A stretch of DNA of 64,000 nucleotides, taken from the NCBI GenBank assembly GCA_031216755.1, contig JARUHG010000007.1, positions 62,001 through 126,000 of the forward strand. The letters are read 5' to 3'. Under the pieces are notes generated by a model. That model had not been told where the DNA came from. It made no database searches and saw only the letters and a list, made by a program, of their open reading frames with translations. Source of the DNA: Lysobacter arvi (GTDB lineage Bacteria > Pseudomonadota > Gammaproteobacteria > Xanthomonadales > Xanthomonadaceae). Below are positions 1 through 7,953 of the stretch, in pieces; positions within the stretch are counted from its first letter, which is position 1, and every line of letters begins with the position of its first letter. A program made the translations under genes and the position numbers.

Positions 1-382
1 GTCCGCGCAGGACGCCACGCTGGCGCAACGCGCGCTCGACCTCGCCCTCACCGATGAGCCCGGTGCGACCAACAGCGCCGGGATGATCCGCACGGTGGCG
101 GGCCTGCATCCCGACCTCGCCTTCGACTTCGCCGTGGCGCACCGCGAACAGGTGGATGCGAAGGTCGATTCCACCTCGCGCTCGCGCTATTACCCGCGAC
201 TGGCGAACAACTCGCTGGACCCGGCGATGATCGGCAAGCTGCAGGCGTATGCGGATGCCTACGTCGCGCCGGGTTCGCGCCGTGCCACCGAGAACGCGGC
301 GGCGAACATCGCCTATCGCGTGGGCGTGAAGAAGGAGCGGCTACCGGCGATCGATGCGTGGTTGGCCAGACACAAGGGGTGA
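1..382 (+). CDS. M1 family metallopeptidase, C-terminal fragment
   Basis: The window opens inside this gene. The reading frame starts at base 2 and runs to a TGA at 380-382, giving about 126 C-terminal residues. The helical sequence, with segments such as NSAGMIRTVAGLHPDLAFDF and ENAAANIAYRVGVKKERLP, resembles the C-terminal helical (ERAP1-like) domain of M1 zinc aminopeptidases of xanthomonads. That domain caps the catalytic domain and controls peptide access. The zinc site (HExxH) would lie upstream, outside the window, so the enzymatic call rests on the C-terminal domain only. The gene ends about 360 bases before the leftward signalling genes. Confidence 0.7.
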   Translation, partial: SAQDATLAQRALDLALTDEPGATNSAGMIRTVAGLHPDLAFDFAVAHREQVDAKVDSTSRSRYYPRLANNSLDPAMIGKLQAYADAYVAPGSRRATENAAANIAYRVGVKKERLPAIDAWLARHKG

Positions 383-744
383 GCGCTTCTGCCCCTCTCC
401 CCTCGGCGACCGCAGGGAGTGCAGAGCTGAGAGGGGGTGGGGGTGAGAAGGCGCTGCTTGCGAACCACTGGTTCGCGCGCCTTCGAACGCCCGAACGCCA
501 TGCGTCCGGGCCGCGAAAGGGCAACGAAGCGATTGTAGTGAACGGCCGTTGCGGTTCAGTGCTCGCGTTTGCTCCGTGCAAGAGCAAAGGGGACTGCAAG
601 ACTGCATGGAGCCAGCTCTCGCTGGGATGACAGTAGCGTTGCTTGCCGTGAGCGGATCCATGGGCCTCACGGGCCTGGTCCCGGCCTACGCCGGGATGAC
701 AGCGCAAGCGAGACGTCGGAACTGCACCCGGCCCGCAAAGATCC
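383..744. other. Intergenic region with degenerate palindromic repeats
   Basis: No convincing gene lies here. Bases 391-445 form a pyrimidine/purine hairpin (CCCCTCTCCCCTCGG pairing with GAGAGGGGGTGGGGGTGAG), a kind of repeat that recurs at 3787-3832 and 15776-15798. Bases 609-632 and 674-702 carry two degenerate copies of the palindromic element ending in GGGATGAC. The genes on both sides converge here, so the hairpins may act as terminators. Confidence 0.5.
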
Positions 745-1104
745 TCAATGCGGCCGCGCCTGCTCCACCATCGACTCCACCGCTTCGATGATCCGCTCGG
801 ACGTGTACGGTTTGCGCACCAGTTCGCAGTCGTGGAAGTCCGGCGGAATCGTGTCCTTCGAGTACGCCGAGGCGAACGCGAACGGCACGCCCGACTCGCG
901 CAGCCGATTGGCGAGCGGATATACCGCTTCGCCGTGCAGGTTGATGTCGAGCAGCGCGACGTCGACGCGTTCGTGGTCGGCGATTTCCAGCGCATCGGAC
1001 AGACGCGCGGCGCCGAACACCTGGTAGCCCGCGTCGGTCAACAGATCCTGCAGCGCCATCGCAAGGTACGCCTCGTCCTCGACCATCAACACGTTGTGCT
1101 TCAT
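745..1104 (-). CDS. Single-domain response regulator (CheY-like receiver)
   Basis: This is a 119-residue stand-alone receiver domain with no output domain. The acidic pocket is visible as E9-D10, the phospho-acceptor is D53 (ALLDINL), the switch residues lie in FASAYSK, and the conserved lysine is K98 (VRKPY). It follows the hybrid kinase at 1215-3683 on the same strand after about 110 bases. It is therefore probably co-transcribed and may be a phosphate sink or shuttle for that kinase. Receivers of this kind (INLHGE in place of a proline after the Asp) are common next to PAS hybrid kinases in proteobacteria. Its partner is inferred from position only. Confidence 0.85.
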   Translation of the reverse strand: MKHNVLMVEDEAYLAMALQDLLTDAGYQVFGAARLSDALEIADHERVDVALLDINLHGEAVYPLANRLRESGVPFAFASAYSKDTIPPDFHDCELVRKPYTSERIIEAVESMVEQARPH

Positions 1105-1214
1105 GAATACGCCCGCCGCCGCATGCCAGCGCGCATGGTGCCGGATCGGTTCGTAAGGGCAGCGTCACGATTTGATGTCGATGCGCGTTGCCGCGCGCAC
1201 GATTCAGCGGGAAC

Positions 1215-3683
1215 TCACATAACCGCGTCGCGTTCGCCCCGTTCGGCGAGCACGTCGTCGACGATCCGCGACAGCCGTGCGTGGTCGATGGGCTTGCGCA
1301 GCACCGTGCGCAGCATGTTCGCGGGCAGCGAGCGCTCGCGTATGCGATCGGCCAGGCCCGTGTACAGCAACACCGGAAGGCGTGGCGCGATGTTGTCCAG
1401 CGCCTGCGCGAGCTGCACGCCGGTCATCGACGGCATCGAATGATCGGTGATGACCAGGCGGTAATGCGCTGGCGCCTCGCGCACGCGCGCGAGCGCGAGT
1501 TCCGGCGTGGACACGAAATGCGCCTCCAGGCCCCAGTTCGACAGCAGTTCGCACATGAACTCGCCGACGCTGTGTTCGTCGTCCACCACCAGCACGCGGC
1601 CTTCCCGGCGTGCGGCGCCGGCGCGATCCGAGCGGCGGCGCGACGGCGTTGCACGCGCCGCGCCCGCGCACGCCGGCAGCAACACGCGGAACGACGCACC
1701 GCGCCCGGGCGCCGTGTCGACCAGCAGGTGTCCGCCGTGTTCATGCACGATGCCGTGCACCGTCGCCAGCCCCATGCCGGCGCCCTTGCCGGGCGGTTTG
1801 GTCGAAAAGAACGGATCGAACATGCGCTCCAGCACCGCGGGCTCGATGCCCGGGCCGGAGTCGGCGACACCGAGCTCGACGTACGCGCCTTCCACCGGTT
1901 GCCGGCACGCGGCGCATTCGCTTCCGTCCACGCGTGCGTCGCGCAGCGTCAGGCGCAGCCGACCTTCGCCCTGCATCGCGTCGCACGCGTTCACGCACAG
2001 GTTCAGCAACACCTGGCCCAGCTGCACGGGATCGAACTGAACGGCGCACGCGCCCGGCTGCACGTCCTGCTCCACTTCGATGCCTTCGGCGAGCGTGGGT
2101 TGCAGCACGGCGAGGTTCTGCTCGATGCACGCGGCGACGTCGATCGCCTGCGACTGGCCCTTCTGGCCGCGGCTGAACATCAGCATCTGCTGGATCAGAT
2201 CACGCGCGCGCTCGCACGACTGCAGCGCCTGGTCGAGGTAGCCCGAAAGCCGCGCATCGTCGCCGTCCTGGCTGCGTTCGTGCGCGAGCGCCACGTAGCC
2301 CATGATGCTCGCGAGCAGGTTGTTGAAGTCGTGCGCGATGCCGCCGGTGAGATGGCCCAGCGCTTCCATCTTCTTGGCCTGGAGCAGTTGCGCCTCCAGC
2401 CGGCGGCGGCGCTGCTCGGCTTCGGTGCGCTCGGTGATGTCGCGCAGATAACCGATGAAGACCTTGCCCGAGGGGCTGTCGTCCACGCCCACGGCCAGCT
2501 CGGCGGGAAACTCGGTGCCGTCCGCGCGCTGCGCGGTGACGTCCAGGCGCTTCTTCAGCACGGGGCCGGGCCCGCCTTCCAGGTACAACTTCAATCCGAA
2601 CTGGTGCCGTTCGCGGAAGCGTTCGGGAATGATCGTCTCGGCCAGCGATCGCCCGAGCGCGTCCTGCTCGCGGATGCCGAAGCACGCCTCCGCGGCGGGG
2701 TTGAACTTCACGATCGTCCCGCGCTCGTCCATCGCGATGATGCAGTCGAGCGCGGCGTTCACGGTCGCGCGAAGGTGCTCGGCGTTCCGGTGCGCGATGT
2801 CTTCCGCACGCTGGCGTTCGATCTCCGCTGCCGCGCGAACGGCGAAGATCTTCATCACCGATTCGATGAACTCCGGTTGTTCGAGCGGCCTGCGCGAGAC
2901 GATGGAGATGATGCCCAGCGGCCGGCCCTGTGCGTCGTTGAGCGGGTAACCGGCATAGCTTTCGGCGCCCATCTCGATGAAATCGTCGTCGAGCGGGAAC
3001 AGCGAACCGAGTCCGGCCGGGTAAAGGCGGAAGCCGTGCCCGACCACAGTGGCGCAGGCGGTGTTCGCGATGGCGTAATCGAAGTGCTCGCGCGGCTGGT
3101 CGTCGGCGACGAAGGCGAGGATGTGCATCATCGCCGGATCGTCCTCGCGGATCTGCGCGACGAAGGCGACGTCGACATCCAGGATTGCGGCCAGATAGCG
3201 CGACAGTTCGACGAACAGGTTGCGGCCGTAGGCGCCCGAGACCGCGAGCGCGGAACTGCTCAGCGCCGTTTCGACCTGCTTGCGCCGCGTGATGTCGGTG
3301 GCGATGCCGCACACCGCGTACGGCACCTGGTCGATGTCGAGCAGGGGGAACTTCGCCGACAGGAACGTGCGTTGCTCGCCAGCGAAGATGCCGCTTTCCT
3401 CGAACTCCATCGCGCGCGCCTCCAGCAGCACGAGCATGTCGTTGCGGCGCAGCGCGGCGGCCATTTCCGGCGGAAAGATGTCGCGATCGTTGCGCCCGAT
3501 GAGCGAGTCGGCGTCGCGGCCGGTAAGCCGTTCGAATTCGCGGTTAACGAACAGGTAGCGGCCGGCGCGATCCTTCGCGAACACCGCGGCGGAGGTGTTG
3601 TCGAGCACCTGCTGCAGTCGCAGCTCGCTTTCGCGCAGGGCGCGCTCGCGGTCGTCGACGTGCGGGGAAGAGCCGGCGTTCAT
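1215..3683 (-). CDS. PAS-domain hybrid sensor histidine kinase with C-terminal receiver
   Basis: An 822-residue kinase without an obvious membrane segment, so probably cytoplasmic. Order of parts: a PAS domain (about residues 20-135, [15 protein letters not shown]), a GAF-like region (about 150-310), a second PAS/PAC domain (about 320-440, ending [12 protein letters not shown]), the phospho-acceptor helix with H451 ([17 protein letters not shown]), an HATPase domain (N box [13 protein letters not shown]1 DSGPGIEP, G2 [15 protein letters not shown]) and a C-terminal receiver with D747 ([11 protein letters not shown]). The ATG at 3683 is chosen because upstream sequence in this frame is a repeat-containing spacer. 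It lies between an OmpR-type regulator gene upstream and a lone receiver gene downstream, all leftward. This suggests a three-gene phosphorelay. The signal is unknown. Confidence 0.9.
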   Translation of the reverse strand: MNAGSSPHVDDRERALRESELRLQQVLDNTSAAVFAKDRAGRYLFVNREFERLTGRDADSLIGRNDRDIFPPEMAAALRRNDMLVLLEARAMEFEESGIFAGEQRTFLSAKFPLLDIDQVPYAVCGIATDITRRKQVETALSSSALAVSGAYGRNLFVELSRYLAAILDVDVAFVAQIREDDPAMMHILAFVADDQPREHFDYAIANTACATVVGHGFRLYPAGLGSLFPLDDDFIEMGAESYAGYPLNDAQGRPLGIISIVSRRPLEQPEFIESVMKIFAVRAAAEIERQRAEDIAHRNAEHLRATVNAALDCIIAMDERGTIVKFNPAAEACFGIREQDALGRSLAETIIPERFRERHQFGLKLYLEGGPGPVLKKRLDVTAQRADGTEFPAELAVGVDDSPSGKVFIGYLRDITERTEAEQRRRRLEAQLLQAKKMEALGHLTGGIAHDFNNLLASIMGYVALAHERSQDGDDARLSGYLDQALQSCERARDLIQQMLMFSRGQKGQSQAIDVAACIEQNLAVLQPTLAEGIEVEQDVQPGACAVQFDPVQLGQVLLNLCVNACDAMQGEGRLRLTLRDARVDGSECAACRQPVEGAYVELGVADSGPGIEPAVLERMFDPFFSTKPPGKGAGMGLATVHGIVHEHGGHLLVDTAPGRGASFRVLLPACAGAARATPSRRRSDRAGAARREGRVLVVDDEHSVGEFMCELLSNWGLEAHFVSTPELALARVREAPAHYRLVITDHSMPSMTGVQLAQALDNIAPRLPVLLYTGLADRIRERSLPANMLRTVLRKPIDHARLSRIVDDVLAERGERDAVM

Positions 3684-3837
3684 GGCGTGGCTCGCGGTGT
3701 GCGTGGGGGGAGTATAGGAGCGGGTTTCGTGCTGCGGAGGCGGTGTTACAGGGTTGAAACAAAAAACGCTTGATTGCGGTGCTTTAGCCCTTCTCCCTCC
3801 GGGAGAGCTCGAAACCCGCAGGGAGAGGGCGTCAAAT
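3684..3837. repeat. Intergenic spacer with hairpin repeat
   Basis: This spacer separates the OmpR-type regulator from the hybrid kinase. Bases 3787-3832 form an imperfect hairpin (CCCTTCTCCCTCCGGGAGAG followed by GGGAGAGGGCG), similar in style to the elements at 391-445 and 15776-15798. A GTTAC half-site at 3745-3749 resembles the direct repeat upstream of the regulator. No gene is seen here. Confidence 0.45.
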
Positions 3838-4548
3838 CTACGGCACGAACATGTAGCCCACGCCCCGCACCGTGCGTATCGCACGCGGGTTGTCCGGGTC
3901 GGCTTCCACCTTGCGACGCAGGCGCGCGATGCGGATGTCGATGGAGCGGTCGAACGGCTCCCACTCGCGGTTCTTCGTGAGCGTGAGGATCTGGTCGCGC
4001 GACAGCGCCTTGCCGGCGTGTTCGTGCAGCACGCGCAGCAGGTCGAACTCCATGTGCGTGACCATGACCTCGCTGCCGTCGGCGTCGAACAACTGATGCG
4101 AATCCAGGTCGAGCAGGCAGCGTCCGAACGGCACGCGGCGCGGGTTCGGCGGCGCGGACGCCGCGGCGTCCGGGCGCGCCTGGATGCGGCGCAGCACGCT
4201 TTTCACCCGCGCCAGCAGTTCGCGCGGATCGAAGGGTTTGGCGACGTAATCGTCCGCGCCGATCTCCAGGCCGACGATGCGATCGATCACGTCGCCCGAG
4301 CCGGTGACCATGATGATGCCCACGTCGTAACGCTCGCGCAGGAAGCGCGCCAGCGTCAGGCCGTCCTCGCCGGGCAGGCGGATGTCGAGCAGGACCAGGT
4401 CGGGCGCCTCGCGCTCCAGTTCGCGCCGCATGCCCGCGCCGTCGCCCGCCTGGAGCGCGCGGAAACCATGGGTCGCGAGCGCTTCGAGCAGCATCTCGCG
4501 CGTGGGTGCGTCGTCGTCGACCACCAGGACGCAGGGCGTGTGGGCCAT
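3838..4548 (-). CDS. OmpR/PhoB-family DNA-binding response regulator
   Basis: A 236-residue two-domain regulator. The receiver has acidic residues D11-D13, phospho-acceptor D55 (LVLLDIRLPGEDG), a conserved threonine in IMVTGSG and the lysine in ADDYVAKPF. The C-terminal winged helix (about residues 135-236) shows the family signature in the recognition region (SRDQILTLTKNREWEPFDRS, then RRKVEADPDNPRAIRTVRGV) and ends GVGYMFVP. The ATG at 4548 begins the conserved core; the same open frame extends upstream but overlaps the divergent methyltransferase gene. It is first in a leftward set with the hybrid kinase and a lone receiver. The direct repeat at 4621-4635 may be its own binding site. Confidence 0.92.
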   Translation of the reverse strand: MAHTPCVLVVDDDAPTREMLLEALATHGFRALQAGDGAGMRRELEREAPDLVLLDIRLPGEDGLTLARFLRERYDVGIIMVTGSGDVIDRIVGLEIGADDYVAKPFDPRELLARVKSVLRRIQARPDAAASAPPNPRRVPFGRCLLDLDSHQLFDADGSEVMVTHMEFDLLRVLHEHAGKALSRDQILTLTKNREWEPFDRSIDIRIARLRRKVEADPDNPRAIRTVRGVGYMFVP

Positions 4549-4620
4549 CGCCGTACCTGTCTTCGCCAGGGAATTGCCGGGTGGGCATCCTGCCGCATGC
4601 TGCGCGCAGTATCGGACGCT

Positions 4621-4635
4621 GTTACCAGCCGTTAC
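4621..4635. promoter_or_regulatory. GTTAC direct repeat, candidate OmpR-family box
   Basis: GTTAC occurs at 4621-4625 and again at 4631-4635, exactly 10 bp apart. That spacing is typical of tandem half-sites for OmpR/PhoB-type regulators. It lies in the divergent spacer between the regulator (start 4548) and the methyltransferase (start about 4720). A single related half-site (GTTAC) occurs at 3745 before the kinase gene. Binding is inferred. Confidence 0.4.
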
Positions 4636-4719
4636 AAACTCATCGTGACGGGACATCGGACCGATACCGGCCGTCCGTAGATTGGCCCCATGCCGGCAGC
4701 GCGCCGGCGAAGAGAGGCC

Positions 4720-5508
4720 ATGATGAGCCGTTGCCCGCTCGCGCTGGACACGATGCACCTGAACAGGCAGGTTCGCGCGACCTACGAGCGCGTCGCGCGC
4801 GCCCCGGCCAGCGGCTTCCACTTCCACACCGGCGCGCAGTACGCGGTGCGCCAGCTGGGTTACGACGCCGCCGAACTCGCCGCGCTGCCGCCCGCGTGCA
4901 CCGAGCGGTTCTCCGGAATAGGCAATCCGCTGCGCATCGGCACGATTCCTGCCGGGGCGGTGGTGCTGGACCACGCATGCGGCGCCGGCATGGACCTGCT
5001 GCTCGCGGCGAAGCTCGTCGGCCCGGAAGGACGCGCGATCGGCGTCGACCTGACGCCTGGCATGCGCGCCTGCGCGCTGCGTGCGGCGGCGCAGGCGGGA
5101 CTGCTCGATCGCATACGCGTCTTCGAGGGCACGTTCGAAGACCTGCCGATGGACGACGCGAGCGTCGACGTCGTGATCTCCAACGGCGTGCTCAACCTCG
5201 CGCCCGACAAACCGCGTGTGCTGTGCGAGATCGCCCGCGTGCTCAAGCCCGGTGGCCGGTTGTTCCTCGCCGACGTGGTGCTCGATCGCGAACTCGCCCC
5301 GGGCGTGCGCGGCAACGCGGACCTGTGGGCGTCGTGCATCGGCGGCGCGGTGACCGAGCCGCTGCTGATGGCGCTGCTGGACGAATGCGGGTTGCGCGAA
5401 GCGCGCGTGATCGAGCGCTTCGAATGCTTCGCCGGCACCGACATCGACCGCAAGTTCCACGCGCACCTGCACGCGTACGGCGTCAACGTGCTTGCGTCCA
5501 GGCGTTGA
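4720..5508 (+). CDS. Class I SAM-dependent methyltransferase, ArsM-like
   Basis: A 262-residue Rossmann-fold methyltransferase. The SAM-binding motif I is VLDHACGAGMDLLLAAKLVG, followed by GVDLTPGM, the motif II/III region (DASVDVVISNGVLNLAPDK) and the post-core RVLKPGGRLFLADVV. This pattern is closest to the arsenite methyltransferase (ArsM) group. However, the position that is Cys in ArsM (ISNCVINL) is Gly here, while the later Cys (ASCIGGA) is kept, so arsenic may not be the substrate. An AGAGAGG sequence just upstream suits the ATGs at 4720 or 4723; an in-frame ATG at 4690 has no such site. It is followed after 72 bases by a DUF4242 gene and then a diiron protein gene, possibly one transcript. 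Confidence 0.8.
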   Translation: MMSRCPLALDTMHLNRQVRATYERVARAPASGFHFHTGAQYAVRQLGYDAAELAALPPACTERFSGIGNPLRIGTIPAGAVVLDHACGAGMDLLLAAKLVGPEGRAIGVDLTPGMRACALRAAAQAGLLDRIRVFEGTFEDLPMDDASVDVVISNGVLNLAPDKPRVLCEIARVLKPGGRLFLADVVLDRELAPGVRGNADLWASCIGGAVTEPLLMALLDECGLREARVIERFECFAGTDIDRKFHAHLHAYGVNVLASRR

Positions 5509-5580
5509 CGTTGCAGACCCCTGATCCGGCCGGTTGCCACCGGCCATCCGCGCCGTCATGGCGCACAACGGAGGCTCGTC

Positions 5581-5859
5581 ATGTTCAAGAAATACGTGAT
5601 CGAACGGAACATCCAGGGCATCGGCACGCAGCCGATGGAAGCGCTGTGCGGCGTCGCGCTGCAGTCCAACAACGTGCTGGACGAACTGGGTACCGACATC
5701 CAGTGGCTGCATTCGTACGTCACCGCCGACAAGACGTACTGCGTCTACATGGCGCGCGACGAGGCGCTGATCCACGAACACGCCAGGCGGTCCGGCTTTC
5801 CGGCGAACGCCATCGCCGAAGTGAAGGCCGTGCTGGATCCCACCCTGGCGCCGGCGTGA
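5581..5859 (+). CDS. DUF4242 domain-containing protein
   Basis: A 92-residue small protein that is a single DUF4242 ferredoxin-like alpha/beta domain. Its N-terminus (KKYVIERNIQGIGT) and central region (IQWLHSYVTADKTYCVYMA, then IHEHARRSGFPANAI) match that family, which includes the nickel-binding protein SCO4226 of Streptomyces. The histidines in WLHSY and HEHARR are candidate metal ligands. An AACGGAGG sequence precedes the ATG. It sits between the ArsM-like methyltransferase and a ferritin-like protein. A metal-related role is therefore plausible but unproven. Confidence 0.75.
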   Translation: MFKKYVIERNIQGIGTQPMEALCGVALQSNNVLDELGTDIQWLHSYVTADKTYCVYMARDEALIHEHARRSGFPANAIAEVKAVLDPTLAPA

Positions 5860-5892
5860 CGCCGACGCGACGAAACACCTGTGGAGTCACGA

Positions 5893-6870
5893 ATGAACGC
5901 TGCAACTGCCCGCACCACCGCCCCGCAATGGAATGCCGAAGTGGCGGACGCCGACCGGGCGCGGTACGCCCGCTGCATCGAAATATCGCGGCGCGTGCGC
6001 TGGGACATCGACCGCGACGTGATCCGCGGCCGCGATTTCGATTTCGGCCGCACGTTCCTGCCGGCGGGTCTGTCGCGGGTGGATCGACTGGATTTCCTCG
6101 ATGCGGACGAGCGCCGCTTCTTCAGCCAGGTGCAGGGCCGCACGTACGCGTGGATGTTCGGCCTGTGCGAGCGCTTCATCGGCGCGAAGCTGCTGCAGAC
6201 CTCCGGGCTGCACTGGCTCGGCGACCAGACGGCGCTGGAGGCGCTGGTGCGCTTCTCGGACGAGGAGATCAAGCACCAGGAGCTCTTCCGCCGGCTTGAA
6301 GCGCTGCTGGAAGCGCGCATGCCCGACGGGCACGTCAAGACGGCGCAACCCAACGCGGTCGCGCAGTTCGTGCTCTCGCGCCATGGCTGGGCGGTGCTGG
6401 CGCTGGTGTTCATGATCGAACTGTTCGTGCAGCGTCATTACGAGGAAAGCATCGCGCCGATGCAGGACCTGTGCCCGCTCTGGAAGGACGTGTTCCTGTT
6501 CCATTTCAGGGAGGAGTGCCAGCACTCGGTGCTGGACGAGATCGAATGGCGCGCCGAGGACGCCCGCATCGATCACGCCGAACGCGACGGTGCCGTCGAC
6601 GACCTGATCGCGCTGCTCGGCGCGGTGGACGACCTCCTGCGCGCGCAGGCCGACGCGGATGCGGCGTACTTCATCGCGGCGTGCGGACGTCCCTTCGGCA
6701 TGCGCCAGCAGCTGCAGGTGATCGACGTGCTGCGGTGCGCGTACCGGTGGCAGTACATCGCCTCCGGCGCGCGTCACCCGCGTTTCGTGCAGGTGCTGGC
6801 GGAACTGGCCACGCCGGCGCAGCGCACGCGCTTCGACGCGGCGCTGGCCTCGATCGCGCCCGACGACTGA
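5893..6870 (+). CDS. Ferritin-like diiron protein
   Basis: A 325-residue helical protein. It carries the complete ferritin-like diiron ligand pattern on four helices: E93 (LCERF), E125 and H128 (EEIKHQ), E176 (FMIELF), and E208 and H211 (EECQHS). The order E, ExxH, E, ExxH is the carboxylate-bridged diiron motif of bacterioferritins, ribonucleotide reductase R2 and related oxidases. The length and the long C-terminal extension suit an uncharacterised oxidase or hydroxylase-like protein rather than an iron-storage ferritin. The ATG at 5893 follows GGAG at 5883-5886 with six bases of spacing. It follows the DUF4242 gene by 33 bases. The substrate is unknown. Confidence 0.75.
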   Translation: MNAATARTTAPQWNAEVADADRARYARCIEISRRVRWDIDRDVIRGRDFDFGRTFLPAGLSRVDRLDFLDADERRFFSQVQGRTYAWMFGLCERFIGAKLLQTSGLHWLGDQTALEALVRFSDEEIKHQELFRRLEALLEARMPDGHVKTAQPNAVAQFVLSRHGWAVLALVFMIELFVQRHYEESIAPMQDLCPLWKDVFLFHFREECQHSVLDEIEWRAEDARIDHAERDGAVDDLIALLGAVDDLLRAQADADAAYFIAACGRPFGMRQQLQVIDVLRCAYRWQYIASGARHPRFVQVLAELATPAQRTRFDAALASIAPDD

Positions 6871-6950
6871 TCCGACAAGAGACATTCCCCCGATTGCTTC
6901 ACGCCCCACACGGCGACCGCTGCCGGCCGCCGCCCGACAGGACTGCAACG

Positions 6951-7484
6951 ATGAAAACGATGACCCTGATGGCCGCGCTGGCGATGCTCGCGGCGACCCA
7001 TTCCATCGCCACGCGCACCGCCGCGGCAAGCGACGCGACGACCACCGCCGCGCCCGCGATCCGCACCTTCGACCTGCCCACCGTGCGCGTCCACGCCACG
7101 GTCGAGCGCGCGTCGCACGATGAGCACGCACTCGCGCTGCAGCCGCCGCGCATCCACGACCTCCCCCCGGTGCGCGTGCATGCGGCTCGCGATGAGCGCG
7201 ACGTCGCCGACCTTCGCCGTCCGGCGATCGCGATGCGTGCGGCGGTCGCGCGTCGCGCTTCGCTGGCGATTCCACGCGGTTCGTCGCGGCGCGGCATTGC
7301 GGCGGAGCGCGTGACGACGGTGCAGGCCGACGAACGCGTCGACCGCTGGATCGCGCTCGGCTGTGCGCTGCGCCAACGCCTGGATCGCGTGTGGCCGATG
7401 CGGCCGTGCAACGATGGCGCTGCTGTGACGCGCGCCGGGGCGGGTGTGGCGATGCCAGTGGCGGCGTTCGAGCGACGACGATGA
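6951..7484 (+). CDS. Secreted hypothetical protein with DLPxVRVHA repeats
   Basis: A 177-residue protein that I do not recognise. Residues 1-27 form a likely Sec signal peptide (KTMTLMAALAMLAATHS, then TAAASDA). The mature part is rich in Arg and Ala and repeats a short motif, FDLPTVRVHA then HDLPPVRVHA, about 30 residues apart. The C-terminal half has two cysteines (GCALRQ and MRPCND). It is the last rightward gene before the adhesin cluster and is followed at once by a strong hairpin terminator. Short DLPxVxV-type motifs recur in small secreted proteins of xanthomonads, but no function can be given. Confidence 0.6.
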   Translation: MKTMTLMAALAMLAATHSIATRTAAASDATTTAAPAIRTFDLPTVRVHATVERASHDEHALALQPPRIHDLPPVRVHAARDERDVADLRRPAIAMRAAVARRASLAIPRGSSRRGIAAERVTTVQADERVDRWIALGCALRQRLDRVWPMRPCNDGAAVTRAGAGVAMPVAAFERRR

Positions 7485-7502
7485 GGCGTTCGGCAGTGGA
7501 CT

Positions 7503-7533
7503 CGAAGAGGCCCCGCATTGCGGGGCCTCTTCG
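7503..7533 (+). terminator. Hairpin terminator after the secreted-protein gene
   Basis: A perfect 14-bp stem (CGAAGAGGCCCCGC pairing with GCGGGGCCTCTTCG) with a three-base ATT loop lies 18 bases after the stop codon at 7484. There is no long T tract after it, so termination efficiency is uncertain. It isolates the upstream genes from the adhesin cluster. Confidence 0.75.
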
Positions 7534-7953
7534 TATCCGGGCGGACGTAGCGGCAACGATGGAACTCAGACCCCGTGCGTTCGGGAGCGGGATGCGACGC
7601 CTGCGCGCTCGCAGCGTCCGCAGGGGATGTCACTGCGCGCCGGGATTGTGAGATCCGCCGATTCCTGTGCACGCGGCCCGCGCAAGGCGTCATGTCGCCC
7701 GCCGCGATGCATCAGACGATTCGCCAGAAGGCAACGCATCGCGGTATTTGCCTTAATCGCTTTCGAATTTCTCGCTGAGAGTTATCTCAACGAAGCGAGC
7801 GCGATCCGCGCCAGGGCCGCCCGCGCCTTTCTGCGACCTTGGCCCTCAGATTTATCCAATGGGACGCCTGTTCGACGAGAACCAACATGCGCATCCGTTG
7901 CGGTGCTCATGCCCAACGTTCTCTCCCTTTCTCGTCAACAACAGGTTTTCGCA
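7534..7953 (+). other. Long leader region of adhesin A
   Basis: No gene is seen. The stretch from about 7735 becomes AT-richer and holds a TTAATCGCTTTCGAAT sequence at 7753-7768 and the dyad at 7776-7789. About 165 bases separate the dyad from the ATG of adhesin A. This is a much longer leader than for the other four adhesin genes. Confidence 0.45.
7776..7789. promoter_or_regulatory. TGAGA-N4-TCTCA dyad upstream of adhesin A
   Basis: A 5-bp inverted repeat TGAGA gtta TCTCA. The same core occurs upstream of adhesin B (19772-19802) and, as a perfect 7-bp dyad, adhesin C (28642-28659), with half-sites before D and E. A weak upstream partner, TTAATCGCTTTCGAAT at 7753-7768, matches the consensus TTAA-N6-TCTGAT only partly and stands only about 22 bp away. 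This leader therefore differs from the others. Confidence 0.45.

Noticed and set aside
1188-3773. Long plus-strand frame across the hybrid kinase
   Set aside because: The opposite strand encodes clear PAS, kinase and receiver motifs; the plus-strand product is low-complexity Arg/His/Val sequence.
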